Assembly (NCBI GenBank): GCA_949296775.1
Contig: CASFQA010000001.1
Location: 434,001-498,000 of the forward strand
DNA from: an uncultured bacterium
Lineage (GTDB): Bacteria; Bacillota_I; Bacilli_A; RFN20; CAG-826
Direction: 5' to 3'
Length of the DNA stretch: 64,000 nt
Below, one piece after another: positions 24,129-34,192 of the stretch. The first letter of the stretch is position 1, and the number at the start of each line of letters is the position of its first letter. The position numbers were made by a program, and so were the translations under genes. Under the pieces are notes generated by a model. That model did not search any database, was not told the origin of the DNA, and saw nothing but the letters and a program-made list of their open reading frames with translations.

Positions 24129-25831
24129 TCGCCCCGCAGTCTCCGGATGGCTTGGGTGACGTCGTCGTAGCTCTTCTTGAACTCGCCGTTATGGTAGAAC
24201 CCCTCGGCTTGCTTCAATTGGGCGTCGAGGTCGCTTAGCCGGAAGCGGTCGCGGTTGGCGAAGGTGATGGCGGCATCGGCCGAAATCATCGCTTCGTAAT
24301 CCCTTTTGATGCCCGAAAGGGCCTCATCGCCCTGCTTGGAGAGCTCGAAGCTGACCTTGTTGATGGCGGCGACGTCGATCGGGGTCTTATGGAGGGTCTT
24401 GAACATGAAGTCGATCTGCTCGAGGCATTCGTCTAAGACCGGCAGGTATTTATCGCTTAAGGAAGGCAAGGCGATTTCCCGTAAGGTGAACTTGGCCTCC
24501 TTCAAGGCCTGGTAATAGCTTTGGACCTTGGCGAGGGCGGTCTCGCTGTCGATCTTCAAGGAGAGGAGGTAACGGTTGAAGTCCTCGATGGCGGCCTCGT
24601 TGTCCTTGGCCTCGTCGCTAAGCTCCTTCATCTTCTCGACCAAAAGCGAATACGGCTGGTGGGTCGGGGAGTGGATGAGGTTATCGAGGTAGCGCTTGGT
24701 CGCCCCCATCTTGTTGATGGTGTTCTTGATGGCGTTGATCTTATCGGTTTGGGCGGATTCGATGACGTAGAGCCCCTCGACGTTGGGGAGGGCGTTGCAA
24801 AGGCGGATGTACTTCTTCTCGACCGAGGAGGCGTAGGCATAGGCGGTCTCGCAGCCCGAATCGAAGGCGACCCGGCAGTCCTTCTCCTTCTCGAACCCCT
24901 CCAAATAGCCGTCGATCTGGGCGACGATGGCGTCGAGCCGGCCTTGGATGTTGTTCCGCTTGAACGATTTTATGTCTTTGGCGATGGAGGAAAGCTCGGC
25001 CTCGATATCCTCGATCGCCGGATAGGAAAGAAGGTGCTGAAGGGGATAGCCGGAGGAACGCATCTCCTCATAGGCGTTTTTCAGCAAGATGAGCTTATCG
25101 GGGATGACGTGCTCGATCGAAGCGCAGTAATCGGGGAAATCCTTGATGGCCCGGGCCAATTGGTCGAGCACTTTCTCGATCCCCGGGATCATCGATTTGG
25201 CTTCCTCGTATTGGGCGGAGGAGACGAGCTCGGCGAAGCGGTCGAACTGCTTGTCGAGCTTCTCGAATATCGTCTCAAACGATTCCTTGCATAGGGAGAG
25301 CTCGCTCTGCTTGACGAAATAATCCTGCTTGATCGAGCGGAACTGCTCCTTCATATGGAGGGAATTGGCGTTGCATTCCTCCATCGGGAGGATGAGGGCG
25401 TGGAGGTCGTTATGGAGGGAATTGGCGGCGTCGTCGTATTCCTGCATGATCCGCCTGGCTTCCGGCAAAGCGGCTTTCAATCCCTTATAATCCCGGTCCT
25501 CGATCAGGTCCTTGAGGTCATTGACCGCCTTTTGGGCCGAGGCGTCGCCCCGGTCGCGCAGTTCCTTGAACCGCTTCTCGAAAGTCTGGTGACGGGAGGC
25601 GAAAAGCAAGTTGGTGGTGGCGATCCGCTCGATGGTCTTGACCCAATGGGCGTCTTGGCCGATCAAGAGGCTATGGAGGTATTCGAACCGCCTGATCAGC
25701 TCCTTGGCCTGGGCTTTATACCGCATATGCTGAAAGAAGACGAAATAGAGCAAAACCCCGGCAAGCGAAAGGAAGAGAAGTATCCCGACGATGATAAGGG
25801 CAAGCGTCCCGGTGGAAAGGAAGGTATTCAT
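24125..25831 (-). CDS. ezrA: Septation ring formation regulator EzrA
   Basis: A 568-residue protein with one N-terminal membrane helix (about 8-35) and then an all-helical cytosolic part of spectrin-like coiled coils, the design and length of EzrA (562 in B. subtilis). EzrA binds FtsZ and prevents extra rings. I chose ATG 25831: it follows an extended -10 box TGCTACAAT by ten bases and places the helix at the very N-terminus. A reading from 25882 would overlap the upstream gene and add 17 polar residues. No Shine-Dalgarno is seen. The ezrA-nifS-thiI order is conserved in Bacillota. Confidence 0.9.
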   Translation of the reverse strand: MNTFLSTGTLALIIVGILLFLSLAGVLLYFVFFQHMRYKAQAKELIRRFEYLHSLLIGQDAHWVKTIERIATTNLLFASRHQTFEKRFKELRDRGDASAQKAVNDLKDLIEDRDYKGLKAALPEARRIMQEYDDAANSLHNDLHALILPMEECNANSLHMKEQFRSIKQDYFVKQSELSLCKESFETIFEKLDKQFDRFAELVSSAQYEEAKSMIPGIEKVLDQLARAIKDFPDYCASIEHVIPDKLILLKNAYEEMRSSGYPLQHLLSYPAIEDIEAELSSIAKDIKSFKRNNIQGRLDAIVAQIDGYLEGFEKEKDCRVAFDSGCETAYAYASSVEKKYIRLCNALPNVEGLYVIESAQTDKINAIKNTINKMGATKRYLDNLIHSPTHQPYSLLVEKMKELSDEAKDNEAAIEDFNRYLLSLKIDSETALAKVQSYYQALKEAKFTLREIALPSLSDKYLPVLDECLEQIDFMFKTLHKTPIDVAAINKVSFELSKQGDEALSGIKRDYEAMISADAAITFANRDRFRLSDLDAQLKQAEGFYHNGEFKKSYDDVTQAIRRLRGE

Positions 25832-25841
25832 AACAAAGCGT

Positions 25842-25850
25842 ATTGTAGCA
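25842..25850 (-). promoter_or_regulatory. Extended -10 promoter of ezrA
   Basis: TGCTACAAT on the minus strand. No clear -35. The expected transcript start is about four bases before the ATG at 25831. Confidence 0.6.
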
Positions 25851-25868
25851 TCAAGCGGGCGAAAGCCA

Positions 25869-27152
25869 TTAGGCTTTTTCATAACGCCGCTTCAAATCGG
25901 CGGTCGTCTGCTCGGCTTCCTCGATGATCGAGCGGGCGGAGACGGGGAGGCGGAACCGATAATCGGCGTAGAGGATCTTCCCCTCGACCATGGTGAATTT
26001 GACGTCGTCTTTGGCCCCGGAATAGACGAGGTTATTGGCCAAATCGTTGAAAGGCCGCATGTTCGGGCGGTTCAAATCGATGAGGACGAGGTCGGCCCGC
26101 TGCCCGGGTTTGACATAGCAGGCGTCAATAAGCCCCATGGCGATGGCCCCGCCGACGCAGGCGGCCCGGAGGGCGCTCGTGCCTTTGAAGGCGCTCGGAT
26201 CGCCATTCCGGAGCTTCTGCAGCACGCAGGCTAACCGCATCTCGTAGAAGAAATCGAGCCCGTTGTTGCTGCCGGGCCCATCGGTCCCAAGGGCGAGGTT
26301 GAGGCCGGCCCTCTCCATCTCAAGAAGAGGGGCGATGCCGCTGGCGAGCTTGCTATTCGACCCCGGGCAGGAGACGAGGGAGCAATTATGCTTTTTGTAA
26401 ATCTCGATGTCCGACGGGCTGAAGGCCACCCCATGGAATCCCCCGCCGCCATAATCGAGTAAGCCGAGGTGCTCGGCGTATTCGACCGGGTTCAACCCGT
26501 TATGCCGCGCCCGGCACTCCTCGTATTCCTTTTTGGTCTCCGAGGTATGGGAATAGACCGGGCATTTGAGCTCATGGCTCGCCTTCGAGAGTTCGCGGAG
26601 CACCTCTTCGGAGCAGGTGTATTCGGCGTGGAACCCCAACTGATAGGAAACGAGTTTGCTCTTTCCGTTGATGCTCTTATAGTAATCGACCATCTCGCCG
26701 ACCGATTCCCTCTCGTCGGTCACCGTGCCCAGGAGGACGGTCTTAAAGCCGAGCTCCTCGCTCGCCCTCGCCATCTCCAGCGGGGAATAATACATATCGA
26801 AGCAGGCGGTGATGCCGGAGGTCAGGTATTCGAGGATCGCCAACTTGCAAAGGCGGTACTGGTCGCCGGGCTCTATCAAGTCCTCTAAGGGGAAGATCCG
26901 TTGGAACAGCCATTCCTGAAGGGGCAGATCGTCGGAGAAGCTCCGGGCGAAGGTCATCGGCGAGTGGGTGTGGGCGTTTTTGAATCCCGGCAGCAGCAAG
27001 TTCCCCTCGCAATCGTAGGTTTCCGATGGAGAAAAGCGCAAATCCTTGCCGATTTGCTTGATTTCCCCGTCTTCGATATAGACATCGGCCCGATAGATTT
27101 CCTCTCCGGGAACCATTGAGAGGATGCGGGCGTCTTTCAGTAAAATGCTCAT
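25869..27152 (-). CDS. Amidohydrolase, MTA/SAH deaminase (MtaD/SsnA) family
   Basis: A 427-residue metal-dependent deaminase. The metal ligands HTH are at 61-63, then further His in 'LGFHAEYTCSE' and 'YSHTSETK', and the Asp in LGTDGPGSNNGLD, the exact pattern of 5'-methylthioadenosine/S-adenosylhomocysteine deaminases. It would act in purine or methionine salvage in the cytosol; guanine or other purine-like substrates are possible for the family. The ATG lies seven bases after a perfect TATAAT, so the mRNA is probably leaderless. Its 3' end is followed by ezrA with its own promoter. Confidence 0.85.
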   Translation of the reverse strand: MSILLKDARILSMVPGEEIYRADVYIEDGEIKQIGKDLRFSPSETYDCEGNLLLPGFKNAHTHSPMTFARSFSDDLPLQEWLFQRIFPLEDLIEPGDQYRLCKLAILEYLTSGITACFDMYYSPLEMARASEELGFKTVLLGTVTDERESVGEMVDYYKSINGKSKLVSYQLGFHAEYTCSEEVLRELSKASHELKCPVYSHTSETKKEYEECRARHNGLNPVEYAEHLGLLDYGGGGFHGVAFSPSDIEIYKKHNCSLVSCPGSNSKLASGIAPLLEMERAGLNLALGTDGPGSNNGLDFFYEMRLACVLQKLRNGDPSAFKGTSALRAACVGGAIAMGLIDACYVKPGQRADLVLIDLNRPNMRPFNDLANNLVYSGAKDDVKFTMVEGKILYADYRFRLPVSARSIIEEAEQTTADLKRRYEKA

Positions 27153-27158
27153 GGCAAG

Positions 27159-27164
27159 ATTATA
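27159..27164 (-). promoter_or_regulatory. -10 box of the deaminase gene, leaderless type
   Basis: Perfect TATAAT on the minus strand. The ATG (27152) begins where transcription is expected to start. The -35 region has no good match. Confidence 0.55.
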
Positions 27165-27324
27165 GGGAAAAGAGGCGGGAAGCGCTAGAGACCAGGCGCA
27201 AAGAAAGGGGCGGCCTTAAGCCGATATACCATCGCCGACCACGCTCAATGCGCGCAAGGGCGGATTCATCAAGGAACTAGCAAAAGAAGATGATGGCGAC
27301 GAGAACATCAAGCTATCAAGAAAC

Positions 27325-27361
27325 TTAAAAGGCCCCAAGCGGAATAGAACCGCCTAGGGCC
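27325..27361 (-). terminator. Terminator of the lipoprotein-metalloprotease operon
   Basis: On the minus strand a hairpin of GGCCC...GGGCC with an inner GCGG/CCGC stem, followed by TTTTAAG. The 160 bases between it and the deaminase gene hold nothing else that I can recognise. Confidence 0.8.
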
Positions 27362-27368
27362 GAAAGAG

Positions 27369-29984
27369 TTAGAAATCCACCCCGGGGGTGCCGTTGATGA
27401 CCCGAACGAATCCCCGATCGGCGTTTTTCATCAAGACGATGCTCGAGACGCGGTAATTGTCCGCGTCGATGGTCTTGCGGTAGGTGACGCTTTGCTTGCC
27501 GGTGTAGGCGTAGGAATACCCGGCCGATTCAAGGGCTTCGACCAAACAGGAATAGATCGATTCGACGTTCCCGTAAATGAAGCATTCCGGCTCGTTGTAA
27601 TAGCCATACTCCAAGAACTCATAGGTATAGGTCGGCTTCAATAGCTCGACTTTCGAACCGCTCGGCAAGACGGCGGCGAAGCGGGCGCTTTCGCCGTAAT
27701 AAGAGACGACCGCCTCCTCGAACTCCGATAGATTATCGGAGGTGATGGCCGATAAAGGCCTCTCGGATTGATAGATCATGACTTCGATCCGATAGGAGTA
27801 TTCGTCGTGGCCGGCATAGGTGTAGTCGCTAGTCGGGTAATAGGCGAGGTCGACATAGACCCGATTCTCCCCGTCGCCTTTATACATGACGTAATGGGAG
27901 GAGCCCCGGGTGATATAGGTGTAGATGGTCCCATCGGCATTCCGATAGAAGGAATACCCCTTCTCGCGGTAGCCGTTATAGACATCCTGGTAGCCGTTGT
28001 AGTCCAAGTCGATGGTGAAGCAATGCAGCGGCGCTTCCTCCGAGAAGTCGTTCCCAGCGAAATTGAGCAACGCGAAATGGCCGTAATCGGCGGAATAGCT
28101 GTTTTCCGGCTTGACGAAATCGGACAGGTCGAAGAAATCGCCGACCGTTTCCTCCAACACTTCCTCAATCCGCTCGCCTTGGATCAGCTCGCCCCGATAA
28201 ACCCACATCTGGACCGAGTGATTGCCAGAGCCGAACATCGCGTTGCCGATAAGCATATCGACGACGCAGCCGTCGTAAGAGTAGATCTCATGCCGGGAGC
28301 CGCCGGTATCGCGGATCTCATCGGACTTGACGAATCCATAAGCGGCCAATTCGGCTTTGAAGTCCGCTAGCTCCGAGGGGGTCACGTTATTGCCGCCGTA
28401 GAAGACGCCGGTGACCTCTCGGGAAGACAAGCCATAGTTCGACTCGATATACATCCCCGTCGATCCCCCGAAGCGGAAGGATTGGGGATCGCTGGTCTGC
28501 AGAAGCGGGAAATCCTTCAATCCGGTCGCCTGCTCGACCTTCTCGACGAAACTCGGACGCTTAGCGATCGAGGAATCGGGCAAGGCCACGATGGTGGCTA
28601 GATATTCGTAATTCATATCGAAGCCGACCAAGAACGAGGAGAAGGATCCCTCCACCCCTTGCTCGGAATACCGGCCAAGCGAGGTCAACCCCGACAATAG
28701 CTCGGATTTCTTCGCCTCCGATAAAGAAGAGGGGATGATCAATTTCATCTTCATCCGTTCCCCGTCGGCGGTCACGAACTTCGGGAAGGTCAACTCCAAT
28801 TCCATCTCGCCGGATGAGGGGAAGGCGGCGGGAATGGCCGACTCGACGTAAGCGAAGGTCGAATATAAAGAATCGGCGAAATAAGGTACTTGGGTGAAGT
28901 AGGAAGAGGCATAGGCCCCGCCGCCATAGGAATCCGCGATGGTCTCCTCATCGTAAATAAGCAAATAGGGGGCGTCGGCTTTCGTATCGATGATCTCGGC
29001 CTCGGCGATATAGGGGACGAAACCGTTCATCCGGATGGTCCCCGTGACTTCGACGATGTCTTTTGCTTGGATTGCCGGCGCGGAATCTGACTCGGCCCGG
29101 ATGCCGACGAATCCATAGAGGCTGTCTTCGTTGGAAAGGTAGACGGAATTCCCGTTGACGGCATTGACCGTCGCCTGGATCGTCACTTCCTCCCCGTTAT
29201 AGGGGCAGGCATAGGCGCCGAAGCGGGTGAAATAGCCCGATTTCAAATCGAAGATGCGGACATTGACTTCGCCCCCGCCTTCCTTCCAGCGGGCATAGGG
29301 GCCGTAATCCTCCAGGTCGAGGTCGAGCAGCACGATCTCCATAAGCGGCTCATTTGTCTCCCCGGCGGCGCTCATCTCGTATGGCAAGAAGCGGGACAGC
29401 CTCCCATTCTCGTCGATCGCGATCTCAAAGTAATTGGCATAACGCAGGATGCTCGACATGAAATAATTCGAGACCTCAGTCCCCAAGGAAGCGACCGAGC
29501 AGCCATAGAGGTCATCGCGGATTTTCGAGAAATCGTCCTGATATTCCTTGATGATGCTCAAAAACGAGCCATCACGGAAATCATCGCTTTCGAAAGTCGC
29601 TTTCGGCCCTCTCCGCCCATTGACCTCCATCCGATATAGATCATAGGACCCCTCGAGCGGGGTATTGACGAAGGCGTGGTAATACTCGGGGTCTTCCTCG
29701 AGCATGATATATCCTTCGCCGCCGGTATCGAGATAGAAGCAATCCTTTGTGTTGATCTCGAAAAACCATTCGTGATCATCCCGCATCGAGGTGGTGATGG
29801 CGTACTCCTTGGTATTGTTTATCGCCTCGGCGAAACTCGGGTAGACGAAGGAACTCGAGGGGGTGGAGGTGCCGCTTGGGGTCGAGGCTTCGCTAACGCT
29901 GCTTGAGCTATTTTCTTTAGTTCCGCAGGAGGAGGCGATCAAGGCGATGGCGGCCAAAAAGGGCGCAAAAGTTCGTTTAGTCAT
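27369..29984 (-). CDS. Large lipoprotein of unknown function with repeated C-terminal domains
   Basis: An 871-residue lipoprotein; lipobox IASSC (Cys20), then a Ser/Thr-rich linker. A segment near 275-340 ('VTIQATVNAVNGNSVYLSN', 'IVEVTGTIRMNGFVPYI') looks like an OB-fold of the kind found in other surface lipoproteins. The C-terminal half has about three units, each with a helix 'F...L...GY' and Tyr-rich beta strands. No catalytic motif seen. ATG 29984 is chosen because AAGGG lies eight bases before it; the ATG two codons upstream is too close. It follows the metalloprotease gene directly. Perhaps a substrate-binding or inhibitory partner of that protease, but this is a guess. Confidence 0.65.
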   Translation of the reverse strand: MTKRTFAPFLAAIALIASSCGTKENSSSSVSEASTPSGTSTPSSSFVYPSFAEAINNTKEYAITTSMRDDHEWFFEINTKDCFYLDTGGEGYIMLEEDPEYYHAFVNTPLEGSYDLYRMEVNGRRGPKATFESDDFRDGSFLSIIKEYQDDFSKIRDDLYGCSVASLGTEVSNYFMSSILRYANYFEIAIDENGRLSRFLPYEMSAAGETNEPLMEIVLLDLDLEDYGPYARWKEGGGEVNVRIFDLKSGYFTRFGAYACPYNGEEVTIQATVNAVNGNSVYLSNEDSLYGFVGIRAESDSAPAIQAKDIVEVTGTIRMNGFVPYIAEAEIIDTKADAPYLLIYDEETIADSYGGGAYASSYFTQVPYFADSLYSTFAYVESAIPAAFPSSGEMELELTFPKFVTADGERMKMKLIIPSSLSEAKKSELLSGLTSLGRYSEQGVEGSFSSFLVGFDMNYEYLATIVALPDSSIAKRPSFVEKVEQATGLKDFPLLQTSDPQSFRFGGSTGMYIESNYGLSSREVTGVFYGGNNVTPSELADFKAELAAYGFVKSDEIRDTGGSRHEIYSYDGCVVDMLIGNAMFGSGNHSVQMWVYRGELIQGERIEEVLEETVGDFFDLSDFVKPENSYSADYGHFALLNFAGNDFSEEAPLHCFTIDLDYNGYQDVYNGYREKGYSFYRNADGTIYTYITRGSSHYVMYKGDGENRVYVDLAYYPTSDYTYAGHDEYSYRIEVMIYQSERPLSAITSDNLSEFEEAVVSYYGESARFAAVLPSGSKVELLKPTYTYEFLEYGYYNEPECFIYGNVESIYSCLVEALESAGYSYAYTGKQSVTYRKTIDADNYRVSSIVLMKNADRGFVRVINGTPGVDF

Positions 29985-29986
29985 AG

Positions 29987-31465
29987 TCATTTCCCTTCAT
30001 AAGTTATGGTCAAAGAGGCGGTTTCGCCAAGCGAATTCACCTTCACTTCGAAGCCGATTTCCTCCCGGTTATTGAATAAACCGTTGCTAATATAAGCCGA
30101 GCAATCCGAGGAATCGAATACGTCCCCTTCATAGAAAAGCGAATCGTCATCGGCCGGATAGCCGGATTGCAGGAGATTGACCTTTTTGTTCTCGATCAGC
30201 TGGATTTGCTTATATCGCCCCACCCGGCTCGCATCGGTATAGGAATCGACGTTATTGGCGTTGGCCCCGATAAGGTAAAAGCTCTCGCCTTTATCCTCGG
30301 GGATGGCCTCGACGTAACGGTCGAACACCCCATTGCCGGCTTCGTCGAAATGGCATTCGGCGACCCGCGAGTCGACGTGATACACCTTGATCCCCGGCTT
30401 GGTGAACCCCTGAGGCCGAGTATCGTAGGGTTTTAAGGCGTCGAGCTCATTCAGCCCGTCGGGGGTGTAATACTCCAGCAGGAGATACTCATCCATGACC
30501 GAATGGTTCCAATTGGCGTTAAGCAAGATGGCCTCGTTGCTTGTTTGCAGCGGCGCCAAGTCGACGGTCAGGCTCTGCCCCGAGGCGAAGTCGTAATAGA
30601 CCGGATCCAGCCAGCCGAGCAGCATCTTCGAATACGGGTCGTGGTCGGAGATGTTGTAATCCATCATCGAATGGCCGCCGAGCGAGAGGTTTAGGTTGTC
30701 GCTCGGGTAATAGTCCCTCAATCCGAAAACATGCCCCATCTCATGGATGAGGGTATGGGCATCGATCGCGTAATCCTCGTTGCTCACCTTCTCGATCCCG
30801 CACCAAAGGTGGCGGCGGAAACTTGGGCGGGCGAGATCCGGTTCGGTCGCGAAAGTCGCGGTCCAGGCCCAAAAGTTCCCCTGCCTTGAATCCATCGGCG
30901 AGGAATAGATGAAGCAGACCGAATCGACGTAGCCGTCTTTATTGACGTCATACTCCCGCAGCTTCTCGTCGCTTATCCCGCTTAAAGCCAATTGCTCGGC
31001 CGGGATGCCGGGCAGATAGGAAGCGAGGCGGGTCGCTTCCTCGACGGTATAAGGGATCTCGACCACGTCGAGCACCTCCCCGGTTAAGGAAAGCGCCCCG
31101 AAACTGGATTTGGAATAGTATTCGGCCACCGAATAATAGCAGCCTTCCTCATCGGAAAGGTCCTCGTCGAAAAAGGAACGCTCCAATTTATCGAGTATCT
31201 CCTCATCGAATTCCGCCTCCCCTTCGAATCGGCAGGGGACCACCAGCACTTTCTGCTCGCCGGTCGAGGGGCAATTATCCATCTCCAAATAATCGTCGGT
31301 GTTGGCCAAAACCAAGCTCGATTCGACTATCCCTTCCCCGCGACTGGGAATCGAGGGGGTGGATTCGCTCATCGGGAGAGAAGACGAAGAAAGGGGTGAG
31401 GGGGCGCACCCAAGAAGGGTGGCCCCGCTCACCAATAGCAACGTTCGATTAAGCCTCGATGACAT
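29987..31465 (-). CDS. M6-like zinc metalloprotease lipoprotein
   Basis: A 492-residue lipoprotein (lipobox LLGC, Cys20, then a Ser/Pro linker). The catalytic zinc motif HEMGH is at about 240-244, followed by 'GLRDYY' and the met-turn 'GGHSMMDYN', as in M6 (immune inhibitor A-like) peptidases. A calcium-like loop 'DVNKDGYVD' precedes it. It should act on proteins outside the cell while tethered to the membrane. Its start lies inside the end of the Ig-like lipoprotein gene (17-base overlap), so both are in one operon and translated together. Confidence 0.85.
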   Translation of the reverse strand: MSSRLNRTLLLVSGATLLGCAPSPLSSSSLPMSESTPSIPSRGEGIVESSLVLANTDDYLEMDNCPSTGEQKVLVVPCRFEGEAEFDEEILDKLERSFFDEDLSDEEGCYYSVAEYYSKSSFGALSLTGEVLDVVEIPYTVEEATRLASYLPGIPAEQLALSGISDEKLREYDVNKDGYVDSVCFIYSSPMDSRQGNFWAWTATFATEPDLARPSFRRHLWCGIEKVSNEDYAIDAHTLIHEMGHVFGLRDYYPSDNLNLSLGGHSMMDYNISDHDPYSKMLLGWLDPVYYDFASGQSLTVDLAPLQTSNEAILLNANWNHSVMDEYLLLEYYTPDGLNELDALKPYDTRPQGFTKPGIKVYHVDSRVAECHFDEAGNGVFDRYVEAIPEDKGESFYLIGANANNVDSYTDASRVGRYKQIQLIENKKVNLLQSGYPADDDSLFYEGDVFDSSDCSAYISNGLFNNREEIGFEVKVNSLGETASLTITYEGK

Positions 31466-34073
31466 AATCGGCGGTCACCCCATCGATGGTCAGGGTGATG
31501 GTGATGGAAGAAAAATCGGCTGCTAAGTAGATCTTGTCGGCGAAGTCGATGATGGTCACCTCCTCTAAAGGCGGGGTCATCCCGTTCGGGGTGATGGTGA
31601 CTTCATATCCCTTATCGCCGGCGGTATCGGCGATCGAATAGGAAGCCTCAAGCTGAGCCGACCAGTACGACTCGGCATCGTATTTCATCACCATGAGGGA
31701 GAAATTGCCGCTTAGGAATTGGACGGTGATCTCCGTTCCGCCAGCCGTCGCGGAATACCAAGTCCCGCTAAGCAGGAATTCCGGGGTGATCTTGGACATC
31801 GTATATAAGTTGTATTCATTATATTTATAAATGATTTCGTAGTTGGGGCTAACCCAGACTTCCCAGTTAAGCGTCGCTCCGCTCACATGGGTGAATTCGA
31901 GCTTATAGCTGCCATCATCCTGCTTGGCGGCGACGTAAGTGGCCTCTTCGCTCGCCGCGGCTCCAATATCGGTCAGGGTCGCTTCGCCAGCAAGTCCATC
32001 CGTTCCGTTCGGGGTGAACTCGATAGCGTATCTATAATTAGCCCCCGCCCCATTTTTATAGGCGTATTCGCCATCGAGAACGGAAGCGATCGAAGGAGCT
32101 TCGACGATATTGAAGGTAACGACGGTCTTGACATCGGGAGCGACCGCGGAAGCAAAGGTCACTTGATAGGAGCCCGCTTCTTTGAAAAGCAGCTTAGTGG
32201 TATCTTTGGACACCGACCATTCGAGCTGCAAGTCGATGACTTCTTGCTCGTATTGCCCCGCTTCGGCATCGACGGTGATGGCGTAATCTTGGGAGGCGAC
32301 GTATGGCGATATCGCGGGCTTGAAGTAAAGCGGGCTGCCGACATAGCCATTAACGCTCGTGCCGCCTAAGACGGTGGAATTGTATTTCCCTTCGATGGTT
32401 GGGGTGTACTGGGTAATGCTGATCTGTTTAGGCATCGCTGGCGTGATGGTCAAATGCAACGTGTAGGTGCAGTTGGCCGAGGTGATGGTTAAAGTCGCCT
32501 CGCCAGTCTCCGAGGCATTGATATTGATGGCCCTGCTGTAATTAGTGAAGTAAGCGTAGACGGCATCGTTATCCGAGGTCACATCGACGACATCGAAGTC
32601 GAATGAGGCGGTCGAGGGGGCGATTTCGACAAGGGTTAAGATGGTGGAGCCGGTCTGAATCTCAATCTCATCCCCGTCTTCGTAGATATTGCCTTCCTCA
32701 TCGGAGAACTTGAAGGAAGAGGCGAATAGCCCTTCGTAATCGAAGGGGACCGTCAACGTCCGCGCCCCGATGGTCTGGCTAACCTCGTAGATGGTTTCCG
32801 AGCTCGCTTCGGCCCCAGGATTCACGGTCGCGGTCCCGTATTCCGGATCGACGGTGAAGGTGCCGCCGGAATAATTCTTGGAAATCAGTTCGAGCGAGGC
32901 GAGTTCGCCATCATCGGTTAAGGCGAATTCGACTTCGACGACCCGCATGACCCATTCGCTCGCGACCCCAAACGAATAGGAATACCCGTCGTCGGTAATG
33001 CCGAACTTGGCGTCTTTATTGGCGTTGGTTTTCGCCATCGCGAAGGTGCCTTCAAGCAGGTCCTCCGCGCCGTAGAAATAAAGCTCGTAATCATAGGTGA
33101 CGCCCGAGAAGGCATAACCCGGAGCCTCATAGGTCTCATAGCTCTTGTTGAGGGTGCCATCGGCCCCATATTCAACCCCGACATAAGCCCCATCGCCGCC
33201 GACGACATAGGTGATGACTTCGTCCCCGAAATAATCGGTGCCGGTCAATTTGACCGAATCGGCGCCGTATTCATAAGCGGTGACCTCGGGTTCGCCGGGA
33301 TAACCGGAATAGTTTTCGACCTTAGTCACGGTCCCGGAGGCGACGTTGCCCGCTTTCTCCACCGCCCCATTTACCGCGGTTTCCATCGCGCCTTTAAGGT
33401 CGGCGATGGTCAAGAGGACGGTATCGGAAGCTTCGCCGACGGCGACTTTGACGGTGATCTCGCCGGCGATAGTCCCGGTATATAACGACCCGGTGGCGGC
33501 ATCGATGGTCGCGTCCATGGTCGTCGGGTCTTTGGCAATCGACCAAGCGGGGGTCAAGGTTCCCCCGTTTTCGATTTTGGCGGATAAAGCGATCGTTTGC
33601 CCGGTGTAGATGGTTCCGGTCGGGACGCCGGTGATCTCGACGCTCACGGGCTTAGGGGCTTCGGTGACGGTGATCTCGACGGTGTCTTTCGCCTCGCCGA
33701 CGGCGGCGGTGATGGTGGCCTTCCCGGCCTTGACGCCGGTGAGGACGCCGTTTGCGTCGATGGTGGCGACGCTCGTGTCTCCGCTGGTCCAGGTCACCTT
33801 GTCGTCTTCATCCCCGTTGGTTACGGCGGCGGTCAAGGTGATGGTCTTGCCGGCCTCGACGGTGGTGACGGTGCTGGTGATCTCGACCGTTATTTGCTTC
33901 TCCTCGCTCGAAGAGCTCGAAGAGGAGCTGCTCGAGGTCGATTCATCGGAATCGGTTAATGAAGAGGGGGGGGTGGATTCCGCGGGGCTTCCGGTACTCG
34001 ACGTATCCGTGGGCCCGCAAGACCCCAAAACAAAAACGGCCGAGGCGACAAACAACAATGATTTTTTCTTCAT
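31449..34073 (-). CDS. Large lipoprotein with tandem bacterial Ig-like (BIG2) domains
   Basis: An 874-residue lipoprotein: lipobox LGSC (Cys19), a long Ser-rich linker (about 25-58), then two BIG2 domains (about 60-142 and 143-225) with the consensus 'VTWTSGDTSVATIDANGVLTG'. The rest is beta-rich, including further Ig-like units around 540-670 and a lipocalin-like end. It is the first gene of the operon, with AAGGAAAGG before the ATG and a good promoter. It probably projects from the cell and binds polymer or host ligand; the metalloprotease downstream may process it or nearby proteins. Confidence 0.8.
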   Translation of the reverse strand: MKKKSLLFVASAVFVLGSCGPTDTSSTGSPAESTPPSSLTDSDESTSSSSSSSSSSEEKQITVEITSTVTTVEAGKTITLTAAVTNGDEDDKVTWTSGDTSVATIDANGVLTGVKAGKATITAAVGEAKDTVEITVTEAPKPVSVEITGVPTGTIYTGQTIALSAKIENGGTLTPAWSIAKDPTTMDATIDAATGSLYTGTIAGEITVKVAVGEASDTVLLTIADLKGAMETAVNGAVEKAGNVASGTVTKVENYSGYPGEPEVTAYEYGADSVKLTGTDYFGDEVITYVVGGDGAYVGVEYGADGTLNKSYETYEAPGYAFSGVTYDYELYFYGAEDLLEGTFAMAKTNANKDAKFGITDDGYSYSFGVASEWVMRVVEVEFALTDDGELASLELISKNYSGGTFTVDPEYGTATVNPGAEASSETIYEVSQTIGARTLTVPFDYEGLFASSFKFSDEEGNIYEDGDEIEIQTGSTILTLVEIAPSTASFDFDVVDVTSDNDAVYAYFTNYSRAININASETGEATLTITSANCTYTLHLTITPAMPKQISITQYTPTIEGKYNSTVLGGTSVNGYVGSPLYFKPAISPYVASQDYAITVDAEAGQYEQEVIDLQLEWSVSKDTTKLLFKEAGSYQVTFASAVAPDVKTVVTFNIVEAPSIASVLDGEYAYKNGAGANYRYAIEFTPNGTDGLAGEATLTDIGAAASEEATYVAAKQDDGSYKLEFTHVSGATLNWEVWVSPNYEIIYKYNEYNLYTMSKITPEFLLSGTWYSATAGGTEITVQFLSGNFSLMVMKYDAESYWSAQLEASYSIADTAGDKGYEVTITPNGMTPPLEEVTIIDFADKIYLAADFSSITITLTIDGVTADYVIEA

Positions 34074-34118
34074 GGTTTTTTACCTTTCCTTATCTTGAAG
34101 TTGGCTTCAGCCGGTTAA

Positions 34119-34146
34119 ATGCTAAAGTCGGTCGAAAACGTGTCAA
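34119..34146 (-). promoter_or_regulatory. Promoter of the Ig-like lipoprotein operon
   Basis: TTGACA (34146-34141 on minus), 16-base spacer, TAGCAT (34124-34119). About 40 bases of leader with a Shine-Dalgarno. Confidence 0.75.
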
Positions 34147-34192
34147 ATGTTTTTTTCAAATGGGTTATTAGAGGCGAAGGCCCGAGTGATTA

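Noticed and set aside
24521-25294. 257-residue open frame opposite ezrA
   Set aside because: It is rich in Val, Gly, Leu and Asp from the mirror of ezrA's codons, has no start signal and no family pattern.
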